Positions 36,898 to 46,576 of a stretch of 64,000 nt of DNA are shown here, piece by piece (position 1 is the stretch's first letter; every line of letters begins with the position of its first letter). The stretch spans positions 39,531,362 through 39,595,361 of the forward strand of contig NC_060061.1 of NCBI RefSeq assembly GCF_020283565.1, written 5' to 3'. The DNA comes from Trifolium pratense (lineage: Eukaryota; Streptophyta; Magnoliopsida; Fabales; Fabaceae). The position numbers and the translations under genes were made by a program. The notes under the pieces were generated by a model that saw only the letters and a list, made by a program, of their open reading frames with translations, had not been told where the DNA came from and ran no database searches.

Positions 36898-37035
36898 TCC
36901 TGCGTTCGATTCCCGGCCGATAAGTATGGAGAAACATTTGTTAGAAGAGATCAATCCCTTAAATGAATCTTAGTTAACTCGAGGAAATTAATCTATGTAG
37001 TTGCGCGCGCAGGATACCTTTGATTTAAAAAAAAA
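36898..37035 (+). mobile_element. SINE-like 3' part
   Basis: TGCGTTCGATTCCCGGCC supplies a clear B box. It is followed by body sequence and an A-run at about 37024-37032. The A-box half is missing, replaced by an (AT)n run. Confidence 0.55.
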
Positions 37036-37496
37036 CATATATTTTTAAGAAGATATCTCTTAAAATGATTCAAAAATATTATGAGAAAAATATGAAATTA
37101 ATATTTTAATATTTTTTGAAATTTTAACATCCAAAAAAATGTAGGAAAACAATGAAATTAATATTAGTTATGCTTGGAGTATAACCAGATGATTCTGAGG
37201 CAGGACTAAGAAACAGTTACGGTGGTGATAGACTTTAGATATGGTGGATAATGGTGAGGAAAGTGCATGCAAAACACGTTAACACTCAAATGTTCAAGTT
37301 AGTATATGATCAAGAGAAGTGAAAGAGAAAAATGATCGAATCGTGTACCCTTTTCTTTAATTAAAAGGGGGACGATTATAACCGTTTGTGACAATTATAT
37401 ACGATTATATGGTATGATGGGAGACGTTGAGATTTAACTAACAGTCCCACCCCACCCGTAACCCACCCCCGTTTCTTTTACTATAACTTCTCACAT

Positions 37497-37961
37497 TTGT
37501 TCATCTCGTACAAATTTGTGGTATTACTTCCCACCAGGTACAAATGTGTTCATGTCACCTCCTTCTTTCTCATACAAGTAAATTTTATGTTAGTTAAGTG
37601 TAGTTTAGATTTATGTTTAAAAACTGCAGGTAAGGGAAACGTATTTTTTTATTTTCTTTTTCAAGCCAAATTTCGGAAAATATTTTTTGATATAAACGTG
37701 TGTCGGATTATGCTTTATGTTCAAGAACCTACAACCTACTATAATGCAAATAATCATGCCTCAAAAAGTGAAGAAAGCCTTTGTCAATCCTCTAATGTTG
37801 ATTTAAGTCCACCACTCCAAGTAAAAATGCAAGCTTCTTTCAGAAATATTATGATTCATTTTTTATGTAGTACCACTGCTTGTAGTCGTTCTCATATTTT
37901 GGGTTCAGTATTACTATTTCTTATACTTGGTTCCATTTGTGATATAATTTTGTCAATATGA
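37497..37961 (+). other. Open frame of uncertain status
   Basis: A 154-codon open frame in AT-rich DNA. The first codons are degenerate hydrophobic text. The last part (EPTTYYNANNHASKSEES ... ending in a hydrophobic LGSVLLFLILGSICDIIL segment) could be the C-terminal exon of a tail-anchored protein, preceded by an acceptor-like TGCAG at 37625. No family recognised. It may equally be chance. Confidence 0.2.
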
Positions 37962-38084
37962 AAAATTAAAATTGTTTGATTATATAAATAGTTTATTATA
38001 AACTACCTTTAAAATTTTATAATAATAGGAAATTAATTGAGTAATGCACTATTAAAGAACTAAATAAGGGGGTGGGTGGGATGG

Positions 38085-38170
38085 GGAAGCTCAACTAGTT
38101 GAGCTCAGGGTTAAGGAGCAAAAGGTCCAAGGTTCAAGTCCTAGCAAATGAGAAAAGAATTTTTTTTTTC
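38085..38170 (+). mobile_element. SINE-like copy
   Basis: AGCTCAACTAGTTGAGCTCA resembles an A-box region and CCAAGGTTCAAGTCCTAGC a B box. It is followed by AAAAGAA and a T-run. Diverged, no target duplication found. Confidence 0.5.
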
Positions 38171-38396
38171 TACCCTTACATTTAATTTTTTAATTGTGAT
38201 TCTCTCGACAATATCTAGGATTATGACGTGACCACAGTCGTCACCACAACTGCAATAAAACCTTAGCCCTACATATTGTTGTCTATTCTATGAAATGTAT
38301 GCATCATGAGCAATAATGCTTCATCTAGGATCTAATAAAAAACAACTTTAGAGAATAAACAACAAAATTGATATACATGATAAACAAGCCATAACA

Positions 38397-38636
38397 TTAA
38401 TGTATCTTCTCAATCATTCGAACATAGAAGAACTCACCAATGAATTCACAAGGAACACAGGACAGGAGAAGTGTAGTAGGACTAAGACCAGGCGGTATAG
38501 TCAAATAAGGAGACTGAATCTCAGAATTGAGTGAAAGTTCAGTAGATCTAATGCTTTCTGTATTCAGTCTTGGAGCATTAAATCTGGTTCTAGCAATTCT
38601 TTCAACAAGACCACCCCGCGAGCTCGATTTTGTCAT
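38397..38636 (-). pseudogene. Group I WRKY, N-terminal exon fragment
   Basis: The minus-strand frame contains SPYLTIPPGLSPTTLL, the SP-rich motif near the N-terminus of group I WRKY proteins, which is a MAPK target in relatives. It is followed by LSCVPCEFIGEFF rather than the usual DSPV, and no WRKY domain follows in the next 200 bases. The remaining WRKY exons are upstream on this strand at 39679-40998, beyond a receptor-kinase fragment. The order is therefore scrambled. Confidence 0.7.
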
Positions 38637-38837
38637 TCCTATTTGTAACTAAGAAAACACAGAAGTTTTTTAAGGATTGATTATGAACCAAAACACATGT
38701 GACCAAAACTGTAATATATAGTAACAGAAATCCAATGAAAATGGAAAACAAGTTATGTTGAAGACAGCATCAGCAAAAATAAGGTTGACTATAACGCTAA
38801 CAAAACACATGATAAGAGTGGCTATGTTACTTTTCGA

Positions 38838-39225
38838 TCGGTCTCTTCCCTGATAGAAGTTCTAACAGTATGACACCGTAACTATAAACATCGCCTTTTG
38901 CTGTGCATCGAAAACTTTGATAGTATTCAGGTGGTACATAACCTGGTGTACCTGCAAGTGTGCTAACTGTGAGATGAGTGTCATGAGCATTAACCAATCT
39001 CACCATACCGAAATCCGAAACTCTAGCCTCAAAATTTTCGTCGAGAAGAATATTGCTTGACTTCATATCTCTATGGATAATATGAGGTATGCAACTATGA
39101 TGAAGAAATGCAAGACCTCTTGCTGATCCTAGTGCTATCTTCTTTCTTGTTTCCTAAGCAAGCTTTGAATTTTTGTTCCTCTCATGTAGAACAGTTTCTA
39201 AACTTTTGACTCTTACATAAACCGC
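38838..39225 (-). pseudogene. BRI1-like receptor kinase fragment, copy 1
   Basis: The minus strand reads [11 protein letters not shown], then [40 protein letters not shown] and [20 protein letters not shown], ending [12 protein letters not shown]. This is kinase subdomains VIa to IX of a BRL-type LRR receptor kinase, with HRD and DFG intact. A TAG stop interrupts before [10 protein letters not shown] (the other copy has TGG). The match ends abruptly after GKRPI, at 38838. The LRR domain, ATP-binding lobe and C-terminus are absent. Confidence 0.85.
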
Positions 39226-39411
39226 GTCTCATCTTCTCACCCTTCCATCATCTTCCACTGTTTCCCTTCCATCACTGTCACTCACTCCAGCACTCAAAGC
39301 TTAGCGACAAGCGGATGCCCACTGTTATCAAAGTCTTCATTATTGATATGTTTTGCACTTCTGCCATGGAAATAGCTTCCACCATGGGAATTCCTGTTTT
39401 CAAACAAGTTT

Positions 39412-40998
39412 GCATTTTTTTCAAACAAGAACTCCTTTTCTTGTTGAAGCAATTTTAAATAAGAACAATCAACATTTCTTAAACACTGAAAATATCTGTC
39501 ATATCAAACTCAAAATTAACTGATAAGTGAAGAATAATGTAACACATTACAATAAGACTAATGTGAAGTCCACCTATATATGTCTGATCATTACATATTT
39601 ACATATGTGTATATATATGTAAATCATGAGATGTAAAATATCAGTTTGCTTTTGAAAAATATAAAAGAGAATAAAATTTTACATGTGAGGTCCAAGCGGC
39701 ATGTGATTCATAATATCTTGATACATTGATGACGAACCATTATGCATGTTAAGGCCACTGCGTTCAGGATTAGCATCCACATTTGGTTCTCCCTTTGGTA
39801 ACATGAAGCCCATTTCATTTGTGGGGCGTTGTTGTTGCGCCATGAATGGATTCATAGGCATTACAGGAAACTTCGCTTGCAAAGAAGAGCCTAATCCCGA
39901 CATTGCAAGGTTCGACAGGTGTTGATTCATGCCATTGTGAATTTGAGATGGTTCATTTCTATGAACATGGTTTTGAAGAAGACCAGAAGCTTGCCCTTGA
40001 CCTGCGTTAGAAGCGTTCGCATTGACATGACTGCTAGAATGAGCAGCAGGGACGTCGTGATTGTGTTTTCCCTCATATGTAGTGATCACATATTTAAGGT
40101 CATGTGATGCTCTCTCCACATGCTTCCTTACAGTGCACCCTGCATCGGTGCACTTGTAGTAACTCCTGCACCGCAAAACAGAAACAATCAGCTATCAACA
40201 TAAACTAGTATATTAGTTATGTTAGTCCTTTGACAACTTTTTGCCCATACTTGCGTCACCGATAACCATCATCAAGGATATCTACTTCGCTGGTAGTCTG
40301 CACAACAACTCTAGGCTCACGAATGGCTCTATTAGCTCCACTCATTTCGGCATATGATTCCAGTTTCCTGAGAAAATCAATTGTGGATTTTGAATGTGAA
40401 CCAATAATACGTTTCACACAAAAAAAACCGAAAGAAAAGAAACTGCGGCTGCAGCAATGACAAGTATGAAGTACCTTCTTTTAGACTCTGATTCATCTCC
40501 TTCCACATCGTAAGCTAACGATACACTACCATTAGTAGCTTGATCATCTTCCCCTTCGTTAGAAAACGTAGATGAGCCATCCACTGCATCTCCTGAATCA
40601 AAGTGAGCAGTACCATTTTGAGTTTGCAGATTGGTAGACTGGTTACCGTACTTGGGGTTGAGAGATGATGTCGCTTCAAGGTTGTCAGGCTTCCAATTAC
40701 CAGCTCCAGCTATATTTCCCTTTTTTAAATTAGCCCAGCCGCGATCACCGTCGCCACCACCCTGTGGTTCACCATGTTCAGGATTGTCCCCTTGCATGTC
40801 AGCATGGGAGTTAGTGGACCCTATGCCTGCCCGGCGACTTGGAGGAGGTTTCGGGTGGTTATGTGCCCCCTTATAGATTATCTCCGTTATATGGCCCTCA
40901 TGAGAACATTCTACTTTCTTTTTAACCGGGCAATTTGAATGAGTACACTTGTAGTAACTTCGAGGGTACTCGCTGCCCTTAACTTGCTTTTGGTCTTT
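39412..40998 (-). repeat. Segmental duplication, copy A (with 51846-53420)
   Basis: Starting at GCATTTTTTTCAAACAAGAA and ending at the CTTAACTTGCTTTTGG junction, about 1.58 kb is nearly identical to 51846-53420. It includes the WRKY pseudogene and its 3' flank. Differences are small substitutions and short indels, such as a 21-base stretch present at 39911-39934 and missing in copy B. Confidence 0.9.
39679..40998 (-). pseudogene. Group I WRKY transcription factor pseudogene, copy A
   Basis: The first exon piece (40475-40998) has the end of the N-terminal WRKY domain ([20 protein letters not shown], zinc ligands and [13 protein letters not shown]). It then has the linker EPQGGGDGDRGWANLKKGN. 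The second piece (about 40250-40369) has [20 protein letters not shown] and [17 protein letters not shown]: the W of the C-terminal WRKYGQK is a TGA stop. The conserved NPNPR codons and splice donor after VVKG are missing. The third piece (39679-40165) has [20 protein letters not shown] and HNHDVP, then a Gln/Asn-rich tail. The N-terminal WRKYGQK itself is replaced by kinase sequence at 40998. It cannot make a working protein. Confidence 0.9.
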
Positions 40999-40999
40999 C

Positions 41000-41560
41000 T
41001 TCTAAACATTCAAAAGCAATTCTCAAATATTGTAAAAGGTCACCTTCACTAGATGTTTGTGTTACCAAATCAGGATCAAGTATTTCAATAATTCTTCTCT
41101 CTCTATGAATCTTCTTAGACCATCCAACAAGATTGTTATCATCTTTGAACTCGGACGAATCGATCGGTCACTTCCCTGATAGAAGTTCTAACAGTATGAC
41201 ACCGTAACTATAAACATCGCCTTTTGCTGTGCATCGAAAACTTTGATAGTATTCAGGTGGTACATAACCTGGTGTACCTGCAAGTGTGCTAACTGTGAGA
41301 TGAGTGTCATGAGCATTAACCAATCTCACCATACCGAAACCCGAAACTCTAGCCTCAAAATTTTCGTCGAGAAGAATATTGCTTGACTTCATATCTCTAT
41401 GGATAATATGAGGTATGCAACTATGATGAAGAAATGCAAGACCTCTTGCTGATCCTAGTGCTATCTTCTTTCTTGTTTCCCAAGCAAGCTTTGAACTTTT
41501 GTTACTCTCATGTAGAACAGTTTCTAAACTTTTGACTCTTAAATAAACCGCGTCTCATCT
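41000..41560 (-). pseudogene. BRI1-like receptor kinase fragment, copy 2, joined to WRKY
   Basis: It runs from [11 protein letters not shown] through [45 protein letters not shown] and [13 protein letters not shown], then a TGA stop. After the stop it continues as PIDSSEFKDDNNLVGWSKKI, EILDPDLV and YLRIAFECLEERP. The kinase DFG motif is GFG, so the metal-binding Asp is lost. At about 41000 it passes directly into WRKY sequence (CCAAAAGCAAGTTAAG). The copy has more C-terminal sequence than copy 1 but the same 5' flank up to about 41640. Confidence 0.88.
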
Positions 41561-41644
41561 TCTCACCCTTCCATCATCTTCCACCGTTTCCCTTCCATCA
41601 CTGTCACTCACTCCAGCACTCAAAGCTTAGCGACAACCGGATGC

Positions 41645-41845
41645 CTATTCATAAAAAGAAATGTAGTCAACGTCGAATCCAAACTCCGTCAAATTACTGA
41701 AACCACTGTTACCAAAGTCCTCATTATCGATATGTTTTGCACTTCTGCCATGGAAATAGCTTCCACCATGCGAATTCCTGTTTACTATTTCTTCACTACT
41801 GGAGCTTCTGCTTTGTCTCTGTATTCCTAATTTCCAAAAATTCAC
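41645..41845 (-). other. Unrecognised coding-like fragment
   Basis: A 66-codon minus-strand frame, Ser-rich then acidic/aromatic (NFWKLGIQRQSRSSSSEE, ending FGFDVDYISFYE). A shortened version without the last 20 codons lies in the matching position at about 39325-39400, so this belongs to the duplicated block beside the kinase fragment. It may be a C-terminal exon of an unknown gene. No family recognised. Confidence 0.3.
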
Positions 41846-41869
41846 AGCGAAATAACGGTGTCATTAAAA

Positions 41870-41950
41870 GAAATGGTGGGAGTTGAGATTCTGATGCCAG
41901 GAAATTCAGCATTGAAAGCAGAGTTGATGCCGAAACCGGTTCAAACATGG
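41870..41950 (+). pseudogene. UDP-glycosyltransferase fragment 1
   Basis: About 80 bases contain ATTCTGATGCCAGGAAATTC and GCATTGAAAGCAGAGTTGAT, matching the PG(N)xALKAELMP part of the UGT pieces at 44862 and 53569. It ends after GCCGAAACCGGTTC. Confidence 0.6.
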
Positions 41951-42337
41951 AATGAAATTAAACACCAATAACTAATTTCATTAGGTCCTTGGTTGTTTCA
42001 CTTTTGTCCTTGTCTACTTTTTGTTCAAAACTACTGGAATTATGTTGTAGACAACGTGAAAAAAACCATGTTTTACTTCGGAAACCATTGTTTTGAAAAT
42101 ATTGATTTGTTGTCCATGAACTATATTGTGATTTTGCACTAGTTCTTCATATAATAAGTGATTTCATTTGGTTTCAGGAACATATATTTAACTAGCGACA
42201 GTACAGAACAATATAGTAATATGAATAACTATGAAATAAAAATATCATATCATAAAAGACTCATTTCAAATAAGAAAAACAGAATAAAACTATGGCAATT
42301 TACATTTGATCGTTCAATTAATATTCGATTTTACATT
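41951..42337. other. AT-rich spacer
   Basis: Likely the 3' flank of the CAF1 gene. No other feature. Confidence 0.4.
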
Positions 42338-43165
42338 TTACTGAGATGTAACTTCTAATCCGAAAATCATTCCAGCATGATTTGTAGCTTCGTTGTTTCT
42401 GAAATATATGGGTATCATCTTTTGAAAAGCCTGCCACGTTAGCAGACTATCAGACACGGCTTGGTGGGATTTTCCAGCGATTCGGCCAACCTTAAGAGTA
42501 CTAGCAACACATTCGAGACCTCCATATAGTCCATTGCAATAACGGATCATATGTTTCATATCATATACACTCCTTCCAAATAGGAATCTCAACACACGCG
42601 AAAAACCTTCCAAGCTATCCGGAAGATTACTCCGTGTTAGTATCTTCACAAGATATGCAAAATCGTAGGTGCCGTGAAATGTCACCCACGTCACTCTTTC
42701 ATTGCAGACAAGCCCAGACCTGAGCATCAACTCAGAAAAGTGGAACCAATTCACACCGTGAATGACGTTGTAGTTGAAATCAATACCTTGGCGTCGGAGA
42801 AGATCAATGGAATCTTTGTTGTGGGGGTCGCGCTTGACGTCAAAATCACGAAAATTAAACTCCCAAATGAAGCAGTTGCTGGTTCCGAAATCAGGTAGGT
42901 TGCCATTTTCATCCGAGAAAGTGAGACCTAGCTGAATAAGTTTGAGAGCATCAACATTGGCCTTGATGTAATTGTAAAGCTCATAAGGTTGAAGGTGACG
43001 GCGATCGACTTTAGATGGATAAATGACGCCGGGGAATTCTGTGTCCATCGAAACAAACCGATACCTATCGACAACATGATGTATGAGATCAAACTCAGCT
43101 TCTATATTATATGCCCAAACACGACGGATTACGACCGGTTTCGAATCTTTCTTCAATGTCGTCAT
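42338..43165 (-). CDS. CCR4-associated factor 1 (CAF1) deadenylase, intronless
   Basis: A 275-residue open frame from the ATG at 43163-43165 has no introns. It is a DEDDh 3'-exoribonuclease of the POP2/CAF1 family. Catalytic residues are visible as MDTEFPG (D41, E43), FHGTYDFAYLVK (D168) and KSHQAVSDSLLT (H234, D239). VWAYNIEAEFDLIHHVVDRY and KLIQLGLTFSDENGNLPD are family hallmarks. CAF1 shortens mRNA poly(A) tails as part of the CCR4-NOT complex in cytoplasm. Plant CAF1 genes are typically intronless and stress-induced. Text is closest to the CAF1-11-like subgroup. The TTG codon farther upstream in the same frame is not used as the start here. No lesion is visible. Confidence 0.92.
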   Translation of the reverse strand: MTTLKKDSKPVVIRRVWAYNIEAEFDLIHHVVDRYRFVSMDTEFPGVIYPSKVDRRHLQPYELYNYIKANVDALKLIQLGLTFSDENGNLPDFGTSNCFIWEFNFRDFDVKRDPHNKDSIDLLRRQGIDFNYNVIHGVNWFHFSELMLRSGLVCNERVTWVTFHGTYDFAYLVKILTRSNLPDSLEGFSRVLRFLFGRSVYDMKHMIRYCNGLYGGLECVASTLKVGRIAGKSHQAVSDSLLTWQAFQKMIPIYFRNNEATNHAGMIFGLEVTSQ

Positions 43166-43740
43166 CTGAAATTTCTTGATGATCAAAGTGTGATCTTAAT
43201 AAAACTCTGAATGAAAAAGAAATAAGCAAGAGAGAAGAACGTTTGTTTAATGTTTGAATTCGAAAGAAACTGCATACATGACTAAGGTAAACCTCTCGCT
43301 ATATATAATAAGATAAGATTTAGTTTAGCATTTATGATAAAAAAAGGATTTGATTGTATCCGATAAAAAAAGATTTGGTTAATCTTCAGAAGAAAAAAAA
43401 GATTTAATATTTTACTACTAGTACCGAATCTTAAAAAGATTTAATATCTTTTTTTTTACTTGTTGATAAAGTAATTTCTCATTTTTTTTTTGTTTACAAG
43501 TATTATCTCATTTATTAGTACCAAAAAAAAATGATCTCATTTATTTTTATTTTTTGATAAGATTATCTCATTAATTGTACGATTTTCTCAAATGAAATTG
43601 AGTGAATTACTGCTATTAATTCATCTTTGTACAATAGATTTCTTAATTTTTTTTTATGAAAGTGAATTTTTTAAAGAAAAAATTGAATTTTTAAATGATT
43701 TAATAAAAAAAAACAGAAAAACTGTATTTTAAAAAAGTCA
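43166..43740. other. CAF1 upstream region
   Basis: A TATATATAA stretch at about 43301 on the plus strand may supply the TATA box for the minus-strand gene (about 140 bases before the ATG). The rest is T/A-rich with several repeats of GATTT and ATCTCATTTA. No gene. Confidence 0.4.
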
Positions 43741-44610
43741 ACGTCGGAGCTCTGAAATTGGTCAAAAATCCTAAAATCGTTCGAAAACCCTAAAATCGAC
43801 TCTAAACCCGACTAGAACCCAAACATCAGTAGAAAAATCTAAAATCGACACTAAACCCAAAAATTTGGCCAAATATCTAAAATCGGCCAAAAACCCTAAA
43901 AACGACTATACACCCTAAATCGGCCGGGAAAACATAAAATCGACAAAAAATCCTAAACTCGATTATAAACCATAAAATTGGCCGAAAACCCAAAAAATAA
44001 CCAAAAACCATAAAATCGACCGCAAACACAAAAATCGCCCGGAAAAACCTAAAATCGGCCAAAAACCATAAAATTGGCCGAAAACTCAAAAAATCTGTGG
44101 AAAAACTTAAACTCGACCCTAAACCCAAAAAATTGGCCGAAAAATATTCCAAAAACCCTAAAAACGACCTAACACCCTAAAATCGGCTGAAAACCGAAAA
44201 AATCGACCGTAAAAACCTAAAATCGGCCGAAAAACCTAAAATCGACCAAAAACCCTAAAAAAGACTATACACCATAAAATCGGCCGAAAACCGAAATAAT
44301 CGGCCGGAAAAACCTAAAATCAGCCGAAAACCTAAAAAATCGGCCGAAAAACCTAAAATCGGCCAAAAACCCTAAAATCGACTATAAACCATAAAATTAT
44401 CCAAAAACCTAAAAAATCGGCCGAAAAACCTAAAAGCGGACATAAAGCATAAAATCGACTATAAACCAAAAAATCGACCGAAAACACTAAAATTATTATT
44501 GGTTTTCCTGTCGATTTTAGGGTTCAATTCTAGCTTACGGTCAATTTTAGGGTTTTTGGCCGATTTTATGTTTTTCGGACGATTTTTTGGGTTTAGGGTC
44601 GATTTTATTA
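43741..44610. repeat. Degenerate CCGAAAACCCTAAAATCGG minisatellite
   Basis: About 35 imperfect copies of an 18-25 base unit with CCCTAAAATCG and GGCCGAAAA run in one orientation from 43760 to about 44490. The same words then appear in reverse complement (GATTTTAGGGTT, GGCCGATTTTATG) from 44505 to 44610. The AAACCCTAAA core resembles plant telomere repeat but is interrupted by TCGGCC. Open frames in the array are by-products. Confidence 0.85.
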
Positions 44611-44861
44611 AGATAAATAAAATTAAACGAATGAAATTCAATTACATTACCAAAACAAAGAATTTTACAATTTATGCAATTTCACCACTTTATATGAACA
44701 ATGAAATTTAAAAATCAAGCGAATTCAATTGAATCAATTGAATTGCCTAGTATTTAAAATCCCTTAAATTTCTGGAATGCCCCATCCAAAGACACTCTTA
44801 TGGGTACATTATTCCTGTGTTTTCACTATCTAAAGGTTTTATAGTGAAACGTTTAAAGATG

Positions 44862-45270
44862 TGGTTGGAGTTTGAAATTCTGGTGCCAGGAAATTTAGCA
44901 TTGAATGCTGAGTTGATGTAGGGAGCAGTTCTTGATACGCAAGATCTTGCTTATTAGGAGATATGCTGTATTATTTTTAGTATCTTTCGATGGCAAAGGG
45001 AATTGTGGTGAATACATTTCGTGAATTGGAAGTTGTGGCGGTTAAAGCGGTTGAAGACGGTTTGTGTTTTCTGGATCTCAAAAGTTTGCTGCATTGGACC
45101 ATGAAGTGGAGGTGCTGAGTTGCCGGAGAGCCAATGATTGCATGGCCATTCTACGCAGAGCAGCATGTTAATATAGGAATGTAATGGTGGAGGACCTCAA
45201 GGTCACCGTTGCGGTCGAGCAAAGGGAAGAAGATTGGTTTGTGAGTGGAGATTGGTTTTTGAGTCTATAG
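44862..45270 (+). pseudogene. UDP-glycosyltransferase fragment 2
   Basis: The first part matches PGNLALNAELM, then ILRQDLAY-like text, [20 protein letters not shown] and VEDGLCF. The second part (from about 45138) has the C-terminal AWPFYAEQHVN, MVEDLKVTVAVEQREED and FVSGD. The middle, including the PSPG nucleotide-sugar box, is missing. Stops (for example GATGTAGGG) and frame changes are present. The family is UGT88-like flavonoid glycosyltransferases. Confidence 0.75.
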
Positions 45271-45754
45271 ACGAAGTGATAAACACCGCTAAACTCACAC
45301 AACTGTGAGGTCCCAGATTTGAACTCGGATGAAGATATCCAATCTAATAATATCGGTATTGCCGGTTGAACTAAGACTTCTGGATAAAGTAATTGGTTTT
45401 ATTATATGCAAAGCAAGAGAAGAAAACAACAAATACACAAATTAAACTTTATATTCATGGTTGGCCATCTACTTCTATCCAACAAAGAAATAGCCATTCA
45501 AATGACCATAATACCCCTCACCTTCCACAAGCTCAAAAAAAATACATGTGGCATATGCATTAAATGCTACCATCTTCCCTCTACTTTCCTAAAGGTCTTC
45601 TACTTTAATTCAAAATTCAAAAATGTTTTCCCCCTCTTTAGCATTTTTTATTTCTATATAATATATATTTCCTTTCACTTTTCACATATATACTTTCTTC
45701 TTTCTCTTATTCCTCACTTTTTCTTTGCATCTGCATTTTTTCATCTTTCTACAT
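45271..45754. other. Promoter-like stretch, related to 49270-49560
   Basis: CCAACAAAGAAATAGCC, AATACCCCTCACC, a GCATTAAATGC word and TTTCTATATAATATATAT recur in order at 49270-49430. The two stretches look like paralogous promoter and 5' leader sequences. A MULE interrupts this copy at 45764. Confidence 0.45.
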
Positions 45755-45763
45755 ATTACTAAC

Positions 45764-46567
45764 GGTGGATTCTAAGGTGAGGGAGCAATTAAGTCCCTCA
45801 TCGGTGTACCATTAAAATTAACCATTAGATTAAATTAAGTTACATGATAACATTTTTTACTATCACACATAATTATTAATCATTAGTCATTCAACCTCCT
45901 TGTTCATTGGTTTCTTCCCAAACATCGAACCCAATTATTTTCTTGTCACGGTGGTTCTCCACCACCATCTCCCACCCTCAAAAACATCTAACTGCCACCC
46001 CAACCAAGGAAATAATAAAAACAAGAAAAAACAACTCTAAGAAAAAGAAGGATTATTCAAACCTTCTCTCATTCCCTTTTTAATATTAACATACAACCAT
46101 TAACACCAAGTTTCAAGTTCACTAATTCATCATCGATGTCCAATCTCCATGGTTGAAAAGTCCAATTACTTTTCTCATTTGTGTTCATTTCCACTCAAAG
46201 ACAAATACAATACTTTTATAAATTTCCTTCGCATATATTAACGTTTACTATTTCAAATCCAAATCCTTTTTCTTTTCTTTTTTTCACAGAAATTATGGGG
46301 GGGTTTGGCCTTCTATATTCTTTTTTATTGATGTGCATATTGAGGAGCAATATACTTATGCCGTGATGGAAAATTCTGAGAAAAAAGAATGGATGGTTGC
46401 AGCAGTTTTGCAAAGAGGAGATACAAGATTTTATTTTTGTTTATTTTGTTGGAAGAAGGTTATATAAGATCTGGTGTGGTAACAAAAAATGGACCATTTA
46501 ATCTAACGATGAAATAGTATGGTACACCGGTGAGGGACTTAATTGCTCCCTCACCCTAGAATCCACC
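45764..46567. mobile_element. Mutator-like element with 9-bp target duplication, 804 bp
   Basis: ATTACTAAC flanks both sides (45755-45763, 46568-46576). The inverted ends, about 50 bases each, begin GGTGGATTCTAAGGTGAGGG and end CCCTCACCCTAGAATCCACC, continuing with TTAAGTCCCTCACCGGTGTA-type sequence. The interior has no transposase. A stretch at 45900-46030 has richer composition (CACCACCATCTCCCACCCTC) and could be captured gene sequence. Confidence 0.9.
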
Positions 46568-46576
46568 ATTACTAAC

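Larger units (their letters stand above)
36290..38396. other. Intergenic with SINE pieces
   Basis: AT-rich. SINE-like pieces lie at 36898-37035 and 38085-38170. An open frame at 37497-37961 (+) is noted separately. 37430-37490 is unusually C-rich (CCCACCCCACCCGTAACCCA). No firm gene. Confidence 0.45.

Noticed and set aside
36898..36925. tRNA gene suggested by GTTCGATTCCC
   Set aside because: No cloverleaf can be formed upstream of the B box; it is a SINE remnant. The same applies to other B-box matches in the window.
43877..44152. 91-codon Phe-rich frame as a membrane protein
   Set aside because: It is the translation of the CCCTAAAATCGG minisatellite; the FRPILWF pattern simply follows the repeat.
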